DNA of 64,000 nucleotides. Origin: Buddleja alternifolia (Eukaryota > Streptophyta > Magnoliopsida > Lamiales > Scrophulariaceae). Position numbers and translations under genes: made by a program. Positions 34,363 to 44,662 of the stretch are shown here, piece by piece. Below the pieces are notes generated by a model. The model ran no database searches. It saw only the letters and a program-made list of their open reading frames with translations, and was not told the DNA's origin. Numbering within the stretch: position 1 is the stretch's first letter; each line of letters opens with the position of its first letter. Location: assembly GCA_019426215.1 (NCBI GenBank), contig CM033408.1, positions 9,179,077 to 9,243,076 of the forward strand, given 5' to 3'.

Positions 34363-34469
34363 GTGGACATGTGAGTACATTGTTGAGTGTGGTCCTCAAA
34401 CATTCTTGTTTGACTTGAAAGACTAAATTTTATAGTTATAGGGTTTTTGATATTGACCATATCCCTTGT
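34363..34469 (+). repeat. Long target duplication, right copy
   Basis: 107 bp matching 32715-32822. After it the transposase reading continues through the SWIM-finger cysteine codon, so this copy is continuous with the downstream part of the host pseudogene. Confidence 0.93.
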
Positions 34470-34980
34470 GCGAAGCATTTAAAAGTTTAGGGGATGATAA
34501 TAGCCTTCTTAAATTAATCTCTAAACATTATTTAAAACAAACATGGGAATTGGCTTATGTTCGAACTATACACCCCGTCCCTAGTGAGTCTGAGTGGATC
34601 ATTCCTGCTGAAATAGAGGCAAATCTTGTTGAACCTCTTCTGTGGGTAGAAAAGCGTGGAGAGATTCAGATTATCAATCTGGTGGAGAGAAAGGGAAAAC
34701 CACAAAAAACGTGTAAAAGATTCATCAACCTTCTAGACAATGGCTTGTCTTGTATTTTGTGTAATGCTTCTGTAGAGACATTAGTGTATCTTTCTTTGTT
34801 TTCATAATCAGGTAAACTATTTGTATTGTGGATCTGTGACTAAAGTTTTGTTTTGGTGCAAGAGTATTGACTTATTATGGGACTGCTTTGTTATTTCCAG
34901 GAATTTCAGAATTATTGTGGATGCAATTTGAGAATTTTCGTCGTACGTCTACTACATTTATGACATATTGCATTGCTGCA

Positions 34981-35538
34981 TTAGTGATTTTAATATTTTA
35001 AATTTATGGATTGTGTTGAACTATAACTATTGAAGTAATGATTAATATGAAACTATCTAACATAGTTCATTATGATGGATAATAATAATTTTTATAATAT
35101 AACTATTCTTTAAAGCCTAAACCATTGCTAGCCACATACCCAATTACCCTAAACCATAAACCCTAAAACAAAGTTCCTGCCTGTTTTAGGATTTTTTTTA
35201 AAAAACATTTAATATAGTTTTTTTCGTCATCCCGTCAAATTTTTTCAAATTTGATGACCATTTAAGCTTGTCATATTGTGGGAAGGTCGGATAGTAAATA
35301 TTTTGAATTTCAGTGTGGTTTTAGTTAATTTTGTCAAGAAAATGGATGATCTTAGTCATTTTGGCACTCCCTTTCCCCTTATTTTCATTACAGATCTTAG
35401 TAAATTTTGAAGTATGACGTATGATGGTGCCCAAAAAAAAGTTAGTTTCGAAAAATAGACTAGTCGGCAACACTGTGCCGAATTTAAGCACGATTGTGCC
35501 AAATTGAGAGGTTCCTTGTGCCAAAATTTAGAGGGCTC
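34981..35538. other. No gene seen
   Basis: AT-rich sequence with 'aaccataaaccctaaaac' near 35151. It ends at the LTR start of copia F. No recognisable coding or repeat structure. Confidence 0.45.
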
Positions 35539-37049
35539 TGTTAGGAATTTCATGTTAGATGTTTTGATGATGACAGTTAGGACCTTTGTTAGACCCCAAA
35601 AATATGTAAGTTTGTTTTTTAGCTTTGAAGCATTAGATTTGTAATAGGCTTTGCTTTATTCTTATTTTAGATTATTAGGTTAAGCTGTCTTAGACTAAGC
35701 GTCTGATATGTTCTGGGTGAGTTTATCAGAAGTATAGTTTGAAGACTCAAGCGCCTAAATTCTGAATGAAGATAAAGTCTCCAAGCGTCCAATTGACCAG
35801 CTATATCAAGCGTTACCTTATAGGACAGAAGTGATTTCACCTGATTTTTATTTCTAAGTCCAGAAGGAGTTTTAATGCAAATATTCTCAAAACATTAAAT
35901 ACCAACGGACATTTAATTCAAATGCATTAAATGCTGATAAGAGCATTAAATGTGATAAGCACTTTCAGACGTATGGAGAAGCCACCCTATTGGACTGTCA
36001 ACTATTCAAAGACTGCAGCACCAACTTTTGTGCAGTAGATTTTCAGGAAAAAGGACAAAAGTTGTTCACTCGCTACAGTGAGAGACACGCGCCCTTGCAT
36101 GTGTCAAACGGACACTTTTTCCAAGAATGCCTATAAATAGGACTTCAACAACAAGCCAAATACAGAGAACAATTATCAAGTTGAATTGCTGTTGCATTGA
36201 AGTCTCATTCCTTACAATCTCAGAAAAGCCAAAACTTTCAAGAAAATATTCTCTTTGCTTTTCTTCGAATCCTGAGACAGTCAACCCAATATCTCAAACA
36301 TTCTTTTCGGAGAAACCCACATTACTACTGAGATATTCCTAGTTGTTTGAACTTTATCAAAATCAAACAAACCTTTTAGAAAAACCCCTATCCAAGTCTC
36401 GCGATCTGTGTGAAGTCGAAGTTGGATACTTGCCATATTTCTGGGTGAAAGAAGCAAGGGGATTGAAGTAATTTGGAGCAGAAATCTGTGTGATGAAGGA
36501 GTTCAAGTCATCGACATCCATCTCTCCCTAATTTGTAAAAGATTCTGTGTGATTCTTTGAGAATCATTTTAGTGGATTGCCTCCAAGTGTTCGAGGAGAA
36601 GAAGGACGTAGTTGGGATTACACCACCCAACGAACCTTACAAATACTGTTCTTTACTTTACTTTCAGCATTCATATTGTCATATCATAAACTGATTAAGT
36701 AAAACACAATCAAACACTAAGCAACTAAGAAACTTCTTGTGACGCTAAAGCTTTTAAAAGAAGACTAGAAAAACCATTCCCCTGTGCTAACACTGATTAA
36801 AAAACCGAACGCTTAAGCCCACTCTATTAAAGTATTCAAATCTTGAAGTCTAAGTTAACTCTCCAAAAACCAGTCTTCATCAGGCGCTTAACCTAAGCGT
36901 CAATATTTCAAAGTAAACGCTTAGTCAGGCGTCTACATTTCAAGCGTCCAAAAACCATTTTAGTACGAAATCTTTTGAAGTCGAAAAAGACTTCAGGGTC
37001 TATTCAACCCCCCCTTCTAGACCCTTTCGTATGCCACTTGGGACCAACA
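35539..37049 (+). repeat. 5' LTR of copia F
   Basis: 1511 bp, TGTTAGGAATTTCATG to GGGACCAACA. It is followed by TGGTATCAGAGCGG at 37052-37065, the initiator-Met tRNA primer-binding site. It shares start, end and many interior segments with the LTRs of E. Its 3' half is rich in AGCGTC, AGCGCC and complementary motifs. Confidence 0.93.
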
Positions 37050-37150
37050 AGTGGTATCAGAGCGGTTAAAGTTGAAATTTGAAAATTTCCAAGCATAACT
37101 GCTTGTTTAGATCCTGTTTCAAAATCTAGTTGCTTTTAAAAATTTTCGTT

Positions 37151-37648
37151 ATGGCATTTACTAAAGTTCCCAAACTGACTGAGTTAAATTATGACACATG
37201 GAATGTCAAAGCATTTACATATCTCTGTTCATGTGATGATGACATGTGTAAATGGTAAGGCTAAGGTAAATGATTCACAAAGACGGGTTTATCCAAACGC
37301 TCAAAAGGCTATAGATAAGATTGACCACTGTGAATCAAGCGCTAAGCGTCCAGCACCAAAAGTGCAACCCAAGCCAGCGCCAAGGAAATACCAGCGTCAA
37401 TATCCAAGACAGTCAAGATCATCTTATCGATACTATGATGATTATGACTACCATTATAATCGAGGATATTATTATACACCCAAAAAGCACACACAACACG
37501 TTGTGAAACCCAAAAATGCCAGTATTCCTAAAATGAAGACCAGGCAAATATGGGTTCCTAAAGTTCTAATTCATTCTAACAATGTTACTAATGTTAAAGG
37601 ACCCAAGCAACAATGGGTACCTGAACAGAAATAGAACTTCCCTTTTGA
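37151..37648 (+). pseudogene. Copia F gag remnant with large internal deletion
   Basis: ATG 37151 gives 'MAFTKVPKLTELNYDTW', the SIRE-type gag start, but after about 30 codons the sequence jumps to the C-terminal basic region ('GKAKVNDSQRRVYPN', then 'MKTRQIWVPK'). Compared with E (50678 onward) about 1.7 kb is missing, including the zinc knuckle. No capsid could be made; F would depend on gag from a relative. Confidence 0.85.
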
Positions 37649-40237
37649 TTGCAGGTACCTAGAGCTAGAGCTGATACATCTGTGTGGTACTTAGATAGTG
37701 GATCGTCAAGGCACATGACTGGTTCCAAAGATCTTCTGATCAACTATCAAGCTGCCAATGGTCCTCAGGTTGTATTTGGTGACAACTCCAAAGGTAAAAC
37801 CAAAGGTATAGGTACTGTGCATAGGGGGAACATCATGATAAGTGATGTTTATTATGTTGAGGGTCTGAAGCACAATTTATTAAGCATAAGTCAATTTTGT
37901 GATAAAGGCTTTGAAGTTATATTCTCAAGTGATTGTTTCTATATAAATGACGCTAAGACTAAGTCTACTAAATTGAAAGGAAAAAAAACTAACAACGTAT
38001 ATTTGGTAGATTGGGGTTCAACACTTGATAACAACCCAACATGTTTTGTTGCTAAAAATGAATCTAAAATGGGTTGGTTATGGCATAGAAAACTGAATCA
38101 CCTCAACTTTAAGACAATCTCTCAGCTTATAAGTCAAAATCTTGTAAAGGGATTACCAAATGGACCATTTCACAAGGATCACCTATGTGACGCTTGTCAA
38201 ATGGGTAAACAAGTTAAATCATCGTTCAAGAGAAAACCTCATCTATCTACCTCTAGAATACTTGAACTACTTCACATGGATTTGTTTGGACCTGTTCAAA
38301 CGAGCAGTGTAAGCGGTAAGAAGTCTACTTTGGTGATAGTAGATGATTTCTCTCGATTTACTTGGGTGGAATTTCTTTCATCCAAAGATGAAACATGTGA
38401 CAAGTTAACAACGCTTATTCGACAACTTCAAATATTGAAAAATCTTAAGGTTGCAAGAATAAGAAGCGATCACGGTACTAAGTTTACTAACAAGATTGTT
38501 GAGAAGTTTTGTGCAGAAAATAGAATACATCATGAGTATTCAGCTCCCAGAACTCCCCAACAAAATGGTGTTGCTGAGCGCCGGAACCGAACGCTTAAGG
38601 AAGCAGCTAGGACTATGTTAGCAGAATCCAAGCTCACTCCTAGGTTTTGGGCCGAAGCAATCAACACTGCCTGTTACACTCAAAACCGTTGCATGATCAA
38701 CAAACAGCATGGGAAAACTCCATATGAACTGTGGAAGGGACGTAAGCCAAATGTTTCATATTTTCACGTCTTTGGTTCTAAATGCTTTATCCATAATAAT
38801 GGTTCCCAAAGTCTAAAGACATTTGATCCTAAAGCGGATGAGGAAATCTTTCTAGGCCACGCCAAGAATGGATAGAATTTTCGCATCCTCAATAAGATCA
38901 AATCGAAGGTTGAGGAATCTATTCATGTTGTTTTTGATGATGCTAACCAAGAACCGAGTAATGTTATTATGAATGATGTAGGAGTTGAAGATCTATGTCA
39001 TCAAGCGTCTAAGGTTACAATTGATGATGAAAGTGACGATGATGATGAGATATCAGTGCCTCCTCCTAAGATTACTCGTGAGATTACTCTGGATAATCAT
39101 GTAAGAAATGCTGATGATCATGAAGAAAGTGATCATCAAGAGCACACAAGGAATTGTGAACTTGGAGCACCTACGCAAGAAGGTAGTCAAGCGTATGATC
39201 CTCAAGCGCCTATTCAACCTCTTAACCCCTTCCAACCAGACAGACTATGGCTGCGTGATCATCCACCTGAGCAGATTATTGGAGATATTGAAGCGCCTGT
39301 TAGGACTAGAGCCGCTACGTTCAATGAGGCCATGTTCGCAAGCTTTCTATCTCAAATGGAACCTAAGAAAGTGGATGAAGCTCTAAGCGACCCAAGTTGG
39401 ATTGAAGCTATGCAAGAAGAGCTTAATCAGTTTGAACGAAATAAGGTTTGGATGCTAGTACCAAGGCCAACTCACCAAGGAGTTATTGGAACTAGATGGG
39501 TATATAGAAACAAGATGGATGAAAACGGCATTGTGATAAGAAACAAGGCCAGACTCGTAGCTCAAGGATATTGCCAAGAGGAGGGTATTGACTTTGATGA
39601 GACATATGCTCCTGTCGCTCGTCTTGAAGCAATCCGCATGTTTCTAGCGTATGCAGCGTTCAACAAGTTCATGGTGTATCAGATGGACGTGAAGAGTGCC
39701 TTCGTGAATGGTAAACTCCAAGAAGAAGTATATGTGGAGCAACCACCAGGATTCATCAACAATCATGGTAAGGGTATGGTTTACAAGCTAGACAAAGCAC
39801 TTTATGGGCTTAAGCAAGCACCCCGAGCATGGTATGACACTCTCTCTATCTTTCTTATTGGTAAAGGCTTTTCAAAAGGCAGCGTTGATACAACGTTATT
39901 CAAAATTACCAATAACGAAGATATTCTCTTAGTCCAAATTTACATGGATGATATTATATTTGGTTCTACTAACAAGCGTCTGTGTGAGAAATTTTTGAAA
40001 ATGATGCAAGAACAATTTGAAATGAGCATGATGGGTGAATTAACTTTCTTCTTAGGATTACAAGTTAAACAACTCCCTAATGGAATATTTATTAACCAAG
40101 CTAAATATACAAGAGATATGATTAAGAAATTTGGTATGGAAAATGCATCATATTCAAAAATTCCAATGAGCCAAACGCTTAAGCTAGATAAAGATGAAAG
40201 TGGAAAGAAAGTTGATATCACTAATTATAGAGGTATC
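37649..40237 (+). pseudogene. Copia F pol: protease, integrase, reverse transcriptase
   Basis: One frame with a single TAG (38873). Domains in order: protease 'WYLDSGSSRHMTG' near 37690; pre-integrase zinc region 'WHRKLNHLNFKTISQ' and 'CDACQMGKQVKSS' (about 38080-38230); integrase core 'LLHMDLFGPVQT', 'VDDFSRFTWVEFL' and 'TPQQNGVAERRNRTLKEA'; reverse transcriptase from about 39380 with '[13 protein letters not shown]', '[12 protein letters not shown]' and catalytic 'YMDDIIFGS' near 39940. It ends by truncation at 40237. The stop fits CAG to TAG. RNase H and everything beyond are absent. Confidence 0.92.
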
Positions 40238-43200
40238 TATTAGGTTGGATATTTTACATATTTTCGTCATGTTTTACCTCACATTTATCTTTATTTTATG
40301 CCTTGTAGTTAGTCTTTTTCATTAGTTTTAGCCTAATTTATGTATTTTGATTTCTAAGCAGTTTCAATGCTTTTGTAGGCATAAAAACTATTGATTTGAT
40401 GAATGGAAAGAGTGTTTCTTACGAGAATAATGAAGGCTAACCAAGAGGAAGTGAAGAAATGCATCAGAGAGGCCACGAGAAAGTTTCGTTGAAGAAATAT
40501 TAAGAGAAAAAATTCTGCACAGACAGACTGCACAGTTGTGCAGATATTCTGCACAGTTGTGCAGATATTCTGCACAGTTGTGCAGCTGCGGGTTTTTATA
40601 ATTTTCATGGGCCGATTTTATGACTTGGTTGAGCCTATTTTATGTATCTAAGACTCCTTTTAAGTTAAGGAAAGAGGAAAAAATGTTTTTTAGGCTATAG
40701 TATAGGTTAGAGAGTCATATTCTTGAGTTAGAAGACTTGGAGAGAAAGAAAAGGAAAGATTGAAGGAGATTTCTTGGAGTGAAAAACTTTTCATCTTCTC
40801 AAGTTGGATTTATCTATTCCTCCATTGTTGAACATGAGTATTTTTATGTTTATGCAATTTAATTCTTGCTTTTTTTTAATTATGCGTAGCTAAATTATTT
40901 TCTAGGATTTAAGATGTAGTCTTGAGTATTAAATTGGATTATTGATGATTTATGGATTTGATTCTTGTTTTGTTTATCTATTAATGAGTGTTTAATGCTT
41001 GTAATTGCTTGATCACTGACACGCTAAAAGCTAACGTGCTATGATAGCAAGTGCACTAGTCGTGTGTAGTAATAAGTGGACAAAAAGTCCGGGTTGTCGA
41101 ACTACGGAGACTTGAATTCTAGTTGATGATTTGTAATGATAAAGAACAAATATAATTAAAGTAAATTGGATGTAAAATGCGTGCAATAAGAACAAGAGTA
41201 CACAATTGATTTTAAACAAAGTATAAAGAGAGACTAAGGCACATGCTAGGTCCAAATTGATCAAATATACTTATAGAGGTTCTCGTTGGAGAGTTACGCT
41301 TATATTGTTATGGTGAGAGCTCCGAGGGTAGAGAATAACCGATGTCTCGCGTATAAACTCCTATGCTTAGATCGTGATTTCCCAAATATTCCTATCCGGA
41401 AATCTAACCACTAAACATGCATTAACGTACTAGAGTTCACTCGATTTGAATCGAACAACTTCACCCGGGAATCTTTGCCTATGTCTAGGGCAATTCCTCA
41501 TTAGTTGCGGGTCATGATGTGAATTTCTTGCACCCTAAGTCAATTTTCTCCCGAAATATCAACCTAGGCATAAGATTCTAACATATAGTGATCAAGTATA
41601 TGCAAGATAGGTAAAAACACAAATTCACATCACATAACAATATAAGTATAACCTCAACAATCATCTATTATAAGTATATATTTCAATTTGACCTTATATG
41701 GCCTTAGTCTTATGAAATTAGTTCATAATAGATAATATGAAAAACAATAATGAGTAAATACACATATTCATAGACAGGAATGAAAATGAAAAGGCTATAA
41801 AAACTCCCTCTAATTGAATAAAGATGGAACTCCAAGTGAATATTCTTTCTCCAATGATGATAATGAATCCAAGAATCCTTCTCCCTCTCCTTTCTCTCTA
41901 ATGGATCGGTCACTTCCTCCCCTATTTCCTTGATGAAGAATGAATGCAAGAGATGATTAGCTTTATAGTTGTAGATTCTTCTTCCTCCCATGTGTTGTTC
42001 CTCTCTTGTGTCCTCCATTACTCTAAAGTGTGTAGTATAAAATTCCATAAAGTAAATCTACCAAGAAACACACTTATGACACCCTCTCAACACATGTGCT
42101 GAATTATGGCTAAAAGTGATTCCTTTCCATCATAAAGAGCTGGAATTTAGGCTGAAAAGGAGTAAGATTCGGACCGTCCACGCCTAGGCGTGACTAGGAA
42201 GGCGCTGGGGCGTGTCCTGGCGCATATACTTCTCTGTTCGGCGTAATAATCGTATTTACTTCATAATTATCTCTATAGACCTCCGATTTGGATGATTCAA
42301 GTTCCAAATTAAAGCTAAGACATAGATCTACAACTTTGTAGAAGGAAACTTTGTCCAATTCGGTCTCTAAATGTACAGAAATAGCGCTCAACCGTGGCAA
42401 ATGTTGCGATATTGGCGCCCAGGCGTGGGTATGATGGCGCCTAGGCGTGTGAGTGCGAAGCAAATCCTCGGAACTGGTAACTTTCTCCACGGACCTCCGA
42501 TTTGGATGATTCAAGTTGCCAAGTGAAGCTAACACAGAGATATACAACTTTGTTGAAGGAAACGTCCTCAAATTCGACCTCAAAATATACATAAATTCTG
42601 TGTTTGAGCGCATTATTCCTCTATTGTAGTGATTTTCCACCTTTACTCAATAAGCACACAAATTAAACGCAAATGTGGTATAAATCATTCATAAACCAAT
42701 ATAAATCCAATAAATATGAGGCTCTAAAACATGTAAATTCACACCCTATCAATCACCAATTGCATGATTTAAGATAAATTAAGAATATCGGGAGGTGAAT
42801 TAGTTTATCGGTTCAGATTTAATAGACATGTGTAAATTGCTTAATAGGGATATTTGTAATTTTGCATGAGACTAGTTAAACAATATTCATAGAACTTAAT
42901 GGATTCATTTAAATTAGTTTCTGATCATGAGAGTGACGTTAATTAATTTAGGTGGGTACTCATGAAGATCTCGGGAGAGTATTCGTGTATTTAAAGAAAT
43001 TGGGTCTTTAATTTAAGCAAGAATGATAATCCATTGAAAGTCAATAATCCATAGAAATAGCTTGATGAAATCTTAATCCCTAGGCTTTTCGTTAATTGAT
43101 TATTCGTTTTACTTATTTCTGTTTTAATTCTGCTTTTATTAATTTTTGCTTTTAATTAGTTTAAAAATCACATCTTTGATAATCGATAGTCTAAATAATA

Positions 43201-43299
43201 GGATAAAATTCATTTGGTACTTGATAACCTTCCCTGTGGAGACGATCTTACTTTCACTATTTTATTTGTTCGATTCCGTGTTGTTACGGACGGTTAACA
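40238..43299 (+). repeat. 5' LTR of Gypsy D, containing solo LTR B
   Basis: The left boundary is inferred at 40238, where copia F sequence ends; it reads TATTAGGTTGG, probably TGTTAGGTTGG with one G-to-A change. The right end GGTTAACA (43299) is followed by AAT and the primer-binding site. Net length without solo LTR B and its duplicated target is about 1.32 kb. Near 40514-40585 are three copies of the palindrome CTGCACAGTTGTGCAG at 21-bp spacing. Confidence 0.8.
41017..42751 (-). repeat. Solo LTR B, Athila/Tat-like Gypsy
   Basis: 1735 bp, minus orientation (TGATAGGGTGTGAATTTACA to GCGTGTCA). Perfect 5-bp target duplication ATCAC (41012-41016 and 42752-42756) lies inside the LTR of Gypsy D. 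Related to LTR A (12559) and the LTR of C (44663) but more diverged. Contains two repeats of the module 'gacctccgatttggatga...acaactttgt' (42275-42385 and 42490-42600), each preceded by a GC-rich 'ggcgcctaggcg'-like segment. Confidence 0.93.
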
Positions 43300-43302
43300 A
43301 AT

Positions 43303-43320
43303 TGGCGCCGTTGCCGGGGA
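43303..43320 (+). other. Primer-binding site of Gypsy D (tRNA-Asp)
   Basis: TGGCGCCGTTGCCGGGGA is complementary to the 3' end of tRNA-Asp, the sequence present in full at 32819-32889. It is separated from the LTR end by three bases. It marks the start of the internal region and first-strand cDNA synthesis. Confidence 0.93.
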
Positions 43321-43450
43321 AGGCAACAAATAGTCAATATCAATAAAAAGTTAATTCTTATTAGTTTGGACATTTATTTTTATTTTGTTTTCGATTTTTT
43401 TTCTCTGTCTCGCTCTTCTTAATTTCTTGTTTTAGGTTGAATTTTGGTAG

Positions 43451-44662
43451 ATGCACAGGCGCTCTCTGAGCGCACCTGCTATTGAAATCGATCCAGAACC
43501 AGAACGAACTTTTCGGAAAGGCAGACGTCAACAAAGAGAGCAACATAGAATGGCAGACGACTTACAGAGGATTGAACCTACGGAGCAGAGAACTCTTAGG
43601 GATTATGCTACGCCAACATATCAAAATTTAGCCTCCAGCATAACGGTACCAAATGTTCCGGACAATACCTTTGAGTTGAAGTCGACTATCATTCAGATGC
43701 TACAACACACTGTATTTGAGGGAGATATTGAGAGGGAGGATCCTCATTCCCATCTGGGGATTTTTCTTGAAATTTGCAGTACTTTTAAGATGAATGGCGT
43801 TACTGAAGATGCCATAAGACTGCGACTCTTCCAGTTCTCCCTGTCTAAAAGAGCTAAGGAGTGGCTGAAAAACCAGCCGGCAAATAAGTTCACCACTTGG
43901 GCTGATTTATCGACTGCGTTTCTCACCAAGTACTTTCCCCAAGCTAAGACTGCTCAGTTAAGGAATGCAATAACAAGATTCATGCAAACTGATAGTGAAA
44001 CCCTCTATCAAGCATGGGAAAGGTATAAAGAATTACTCAGAAAATGCCCACATCACGGTATTCCTAGTTGGATGCTTGTGCAGACTTTCTACAATGGTCT
44101 GTCATATAGTATCCGGATGAATATCGATACAGCTGCAGGATGGAGTTTTATGGCAAAGAATCCGGATGATGCATTAGCTCTTATGGACGAGATGGCATCC
44201 AACAGTTATTAGTGGGCGAGTGATAGTCGGGCGGTAAAGAAAACACCGGGCATGCACGATGTAGATGACATTACATTGCTCAATGTTAACATTGCAGCAC
44301 TTGTTAAGCACATCGAGAGACTCAAGGGAAATGTTAGTGCAGTATCTCAGCCTACTTTAGCTTGTGATATTTGTGGAGCACCTCACATGGCTACTGATTG
44401 CCCACTTATCGAGCAAGCTAATTACCTATCCAATCAGAATAAGCAACAAGGAAATCCATTTTCGAACACCTACAATTCGGGTTGGCGAAATCACCTTAAC
44501 TTTTCTTGGAGAGGTCAAGGGAACCAAGGAGCTCAAGCAAATCCTCCTAGACAGCAGTTTCCTCCAGGTTTCCAACAGCAAGGACCACCACCTCAAGAAC
44601 CACAAGCTTGGGAATTAGCCATTGAAAAGCTCGCTAATGGAACAACAAAAAGGTTCGAGAAT
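43451..44662 (+). pseudogene. Gypsy D gag
   Basis: ATG 43451; one frame with a TAG at 44210-44212 (fits CAG to TAG). The retrotransposon gag domain lies at about residues 100-210 ('AKEWLKNQPANKFTTWAD', 'YQAWERYKELLRKCPHHG'), characteristic of Athila/Tat Gypsy elements. After the stop, a zinc-knuckle-like 'CDICGAPHMATDCP' and a Gln/Pro-rich tail follow. The frame is cut at 44662 by the LTR of Gypsy C, so protease and pol of D are absent from the window. The product would be the capsid protein. Confidence 0.88.

Larger units (their letters stand above)
30730..34980 (+). pseudogene. Mutator-like (MuDR-type) transposase, decayed and split
   Basis: Fragments of a MULE transposase in several plus-strand frames. 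At 30730 there is an N-terminal region. At about 31430-31690 lies the MuDR DNA-binding domain ('IGQEFASKQEVKFLVDKS', 'CKWNICATITG'). From 31720 to 32130 are pieces around the DDE transposase ('VLVIDNTYLRP'). At 32305-32780 is the C-terminal transposase part ('NIMTTNGVESINVAWTTA', 'IVKLVIKWFNKHR'). The SWIM finger region continues beyond the insert at 34440-34810 ('DIDHIPCA', 'WELAYVRTIHPVPSESEW'). Frameshifts and stops throughout. A retro-insert with a 107-bp target duplication sits at the SWIM motif. Terminal inverted repeats were not found. Confidence 0.85.
35539..40237 (+). mobile_element. SIRE-like Copia F, internally deleted, cut by Gypsy D
   Basis: 5' LTR, primer-binding site, a gag reduced to its two ends, then protease, integrase and most of reverse transcriptase. 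The sequence stops within the reverse transcriptase/RNase H junction ('ITNYRGI') where Gypsy D starts. The remaining 3' part is not found in the window. Closely related to the complete element E at 48806-63086. Confidence 0.9.

Noticed and set aside
40496..40600. CRISPR-like array
   Set aside because: Three palindromes at 21-bp spacing inside a plant LTR; spacers are 5 bp and identical.
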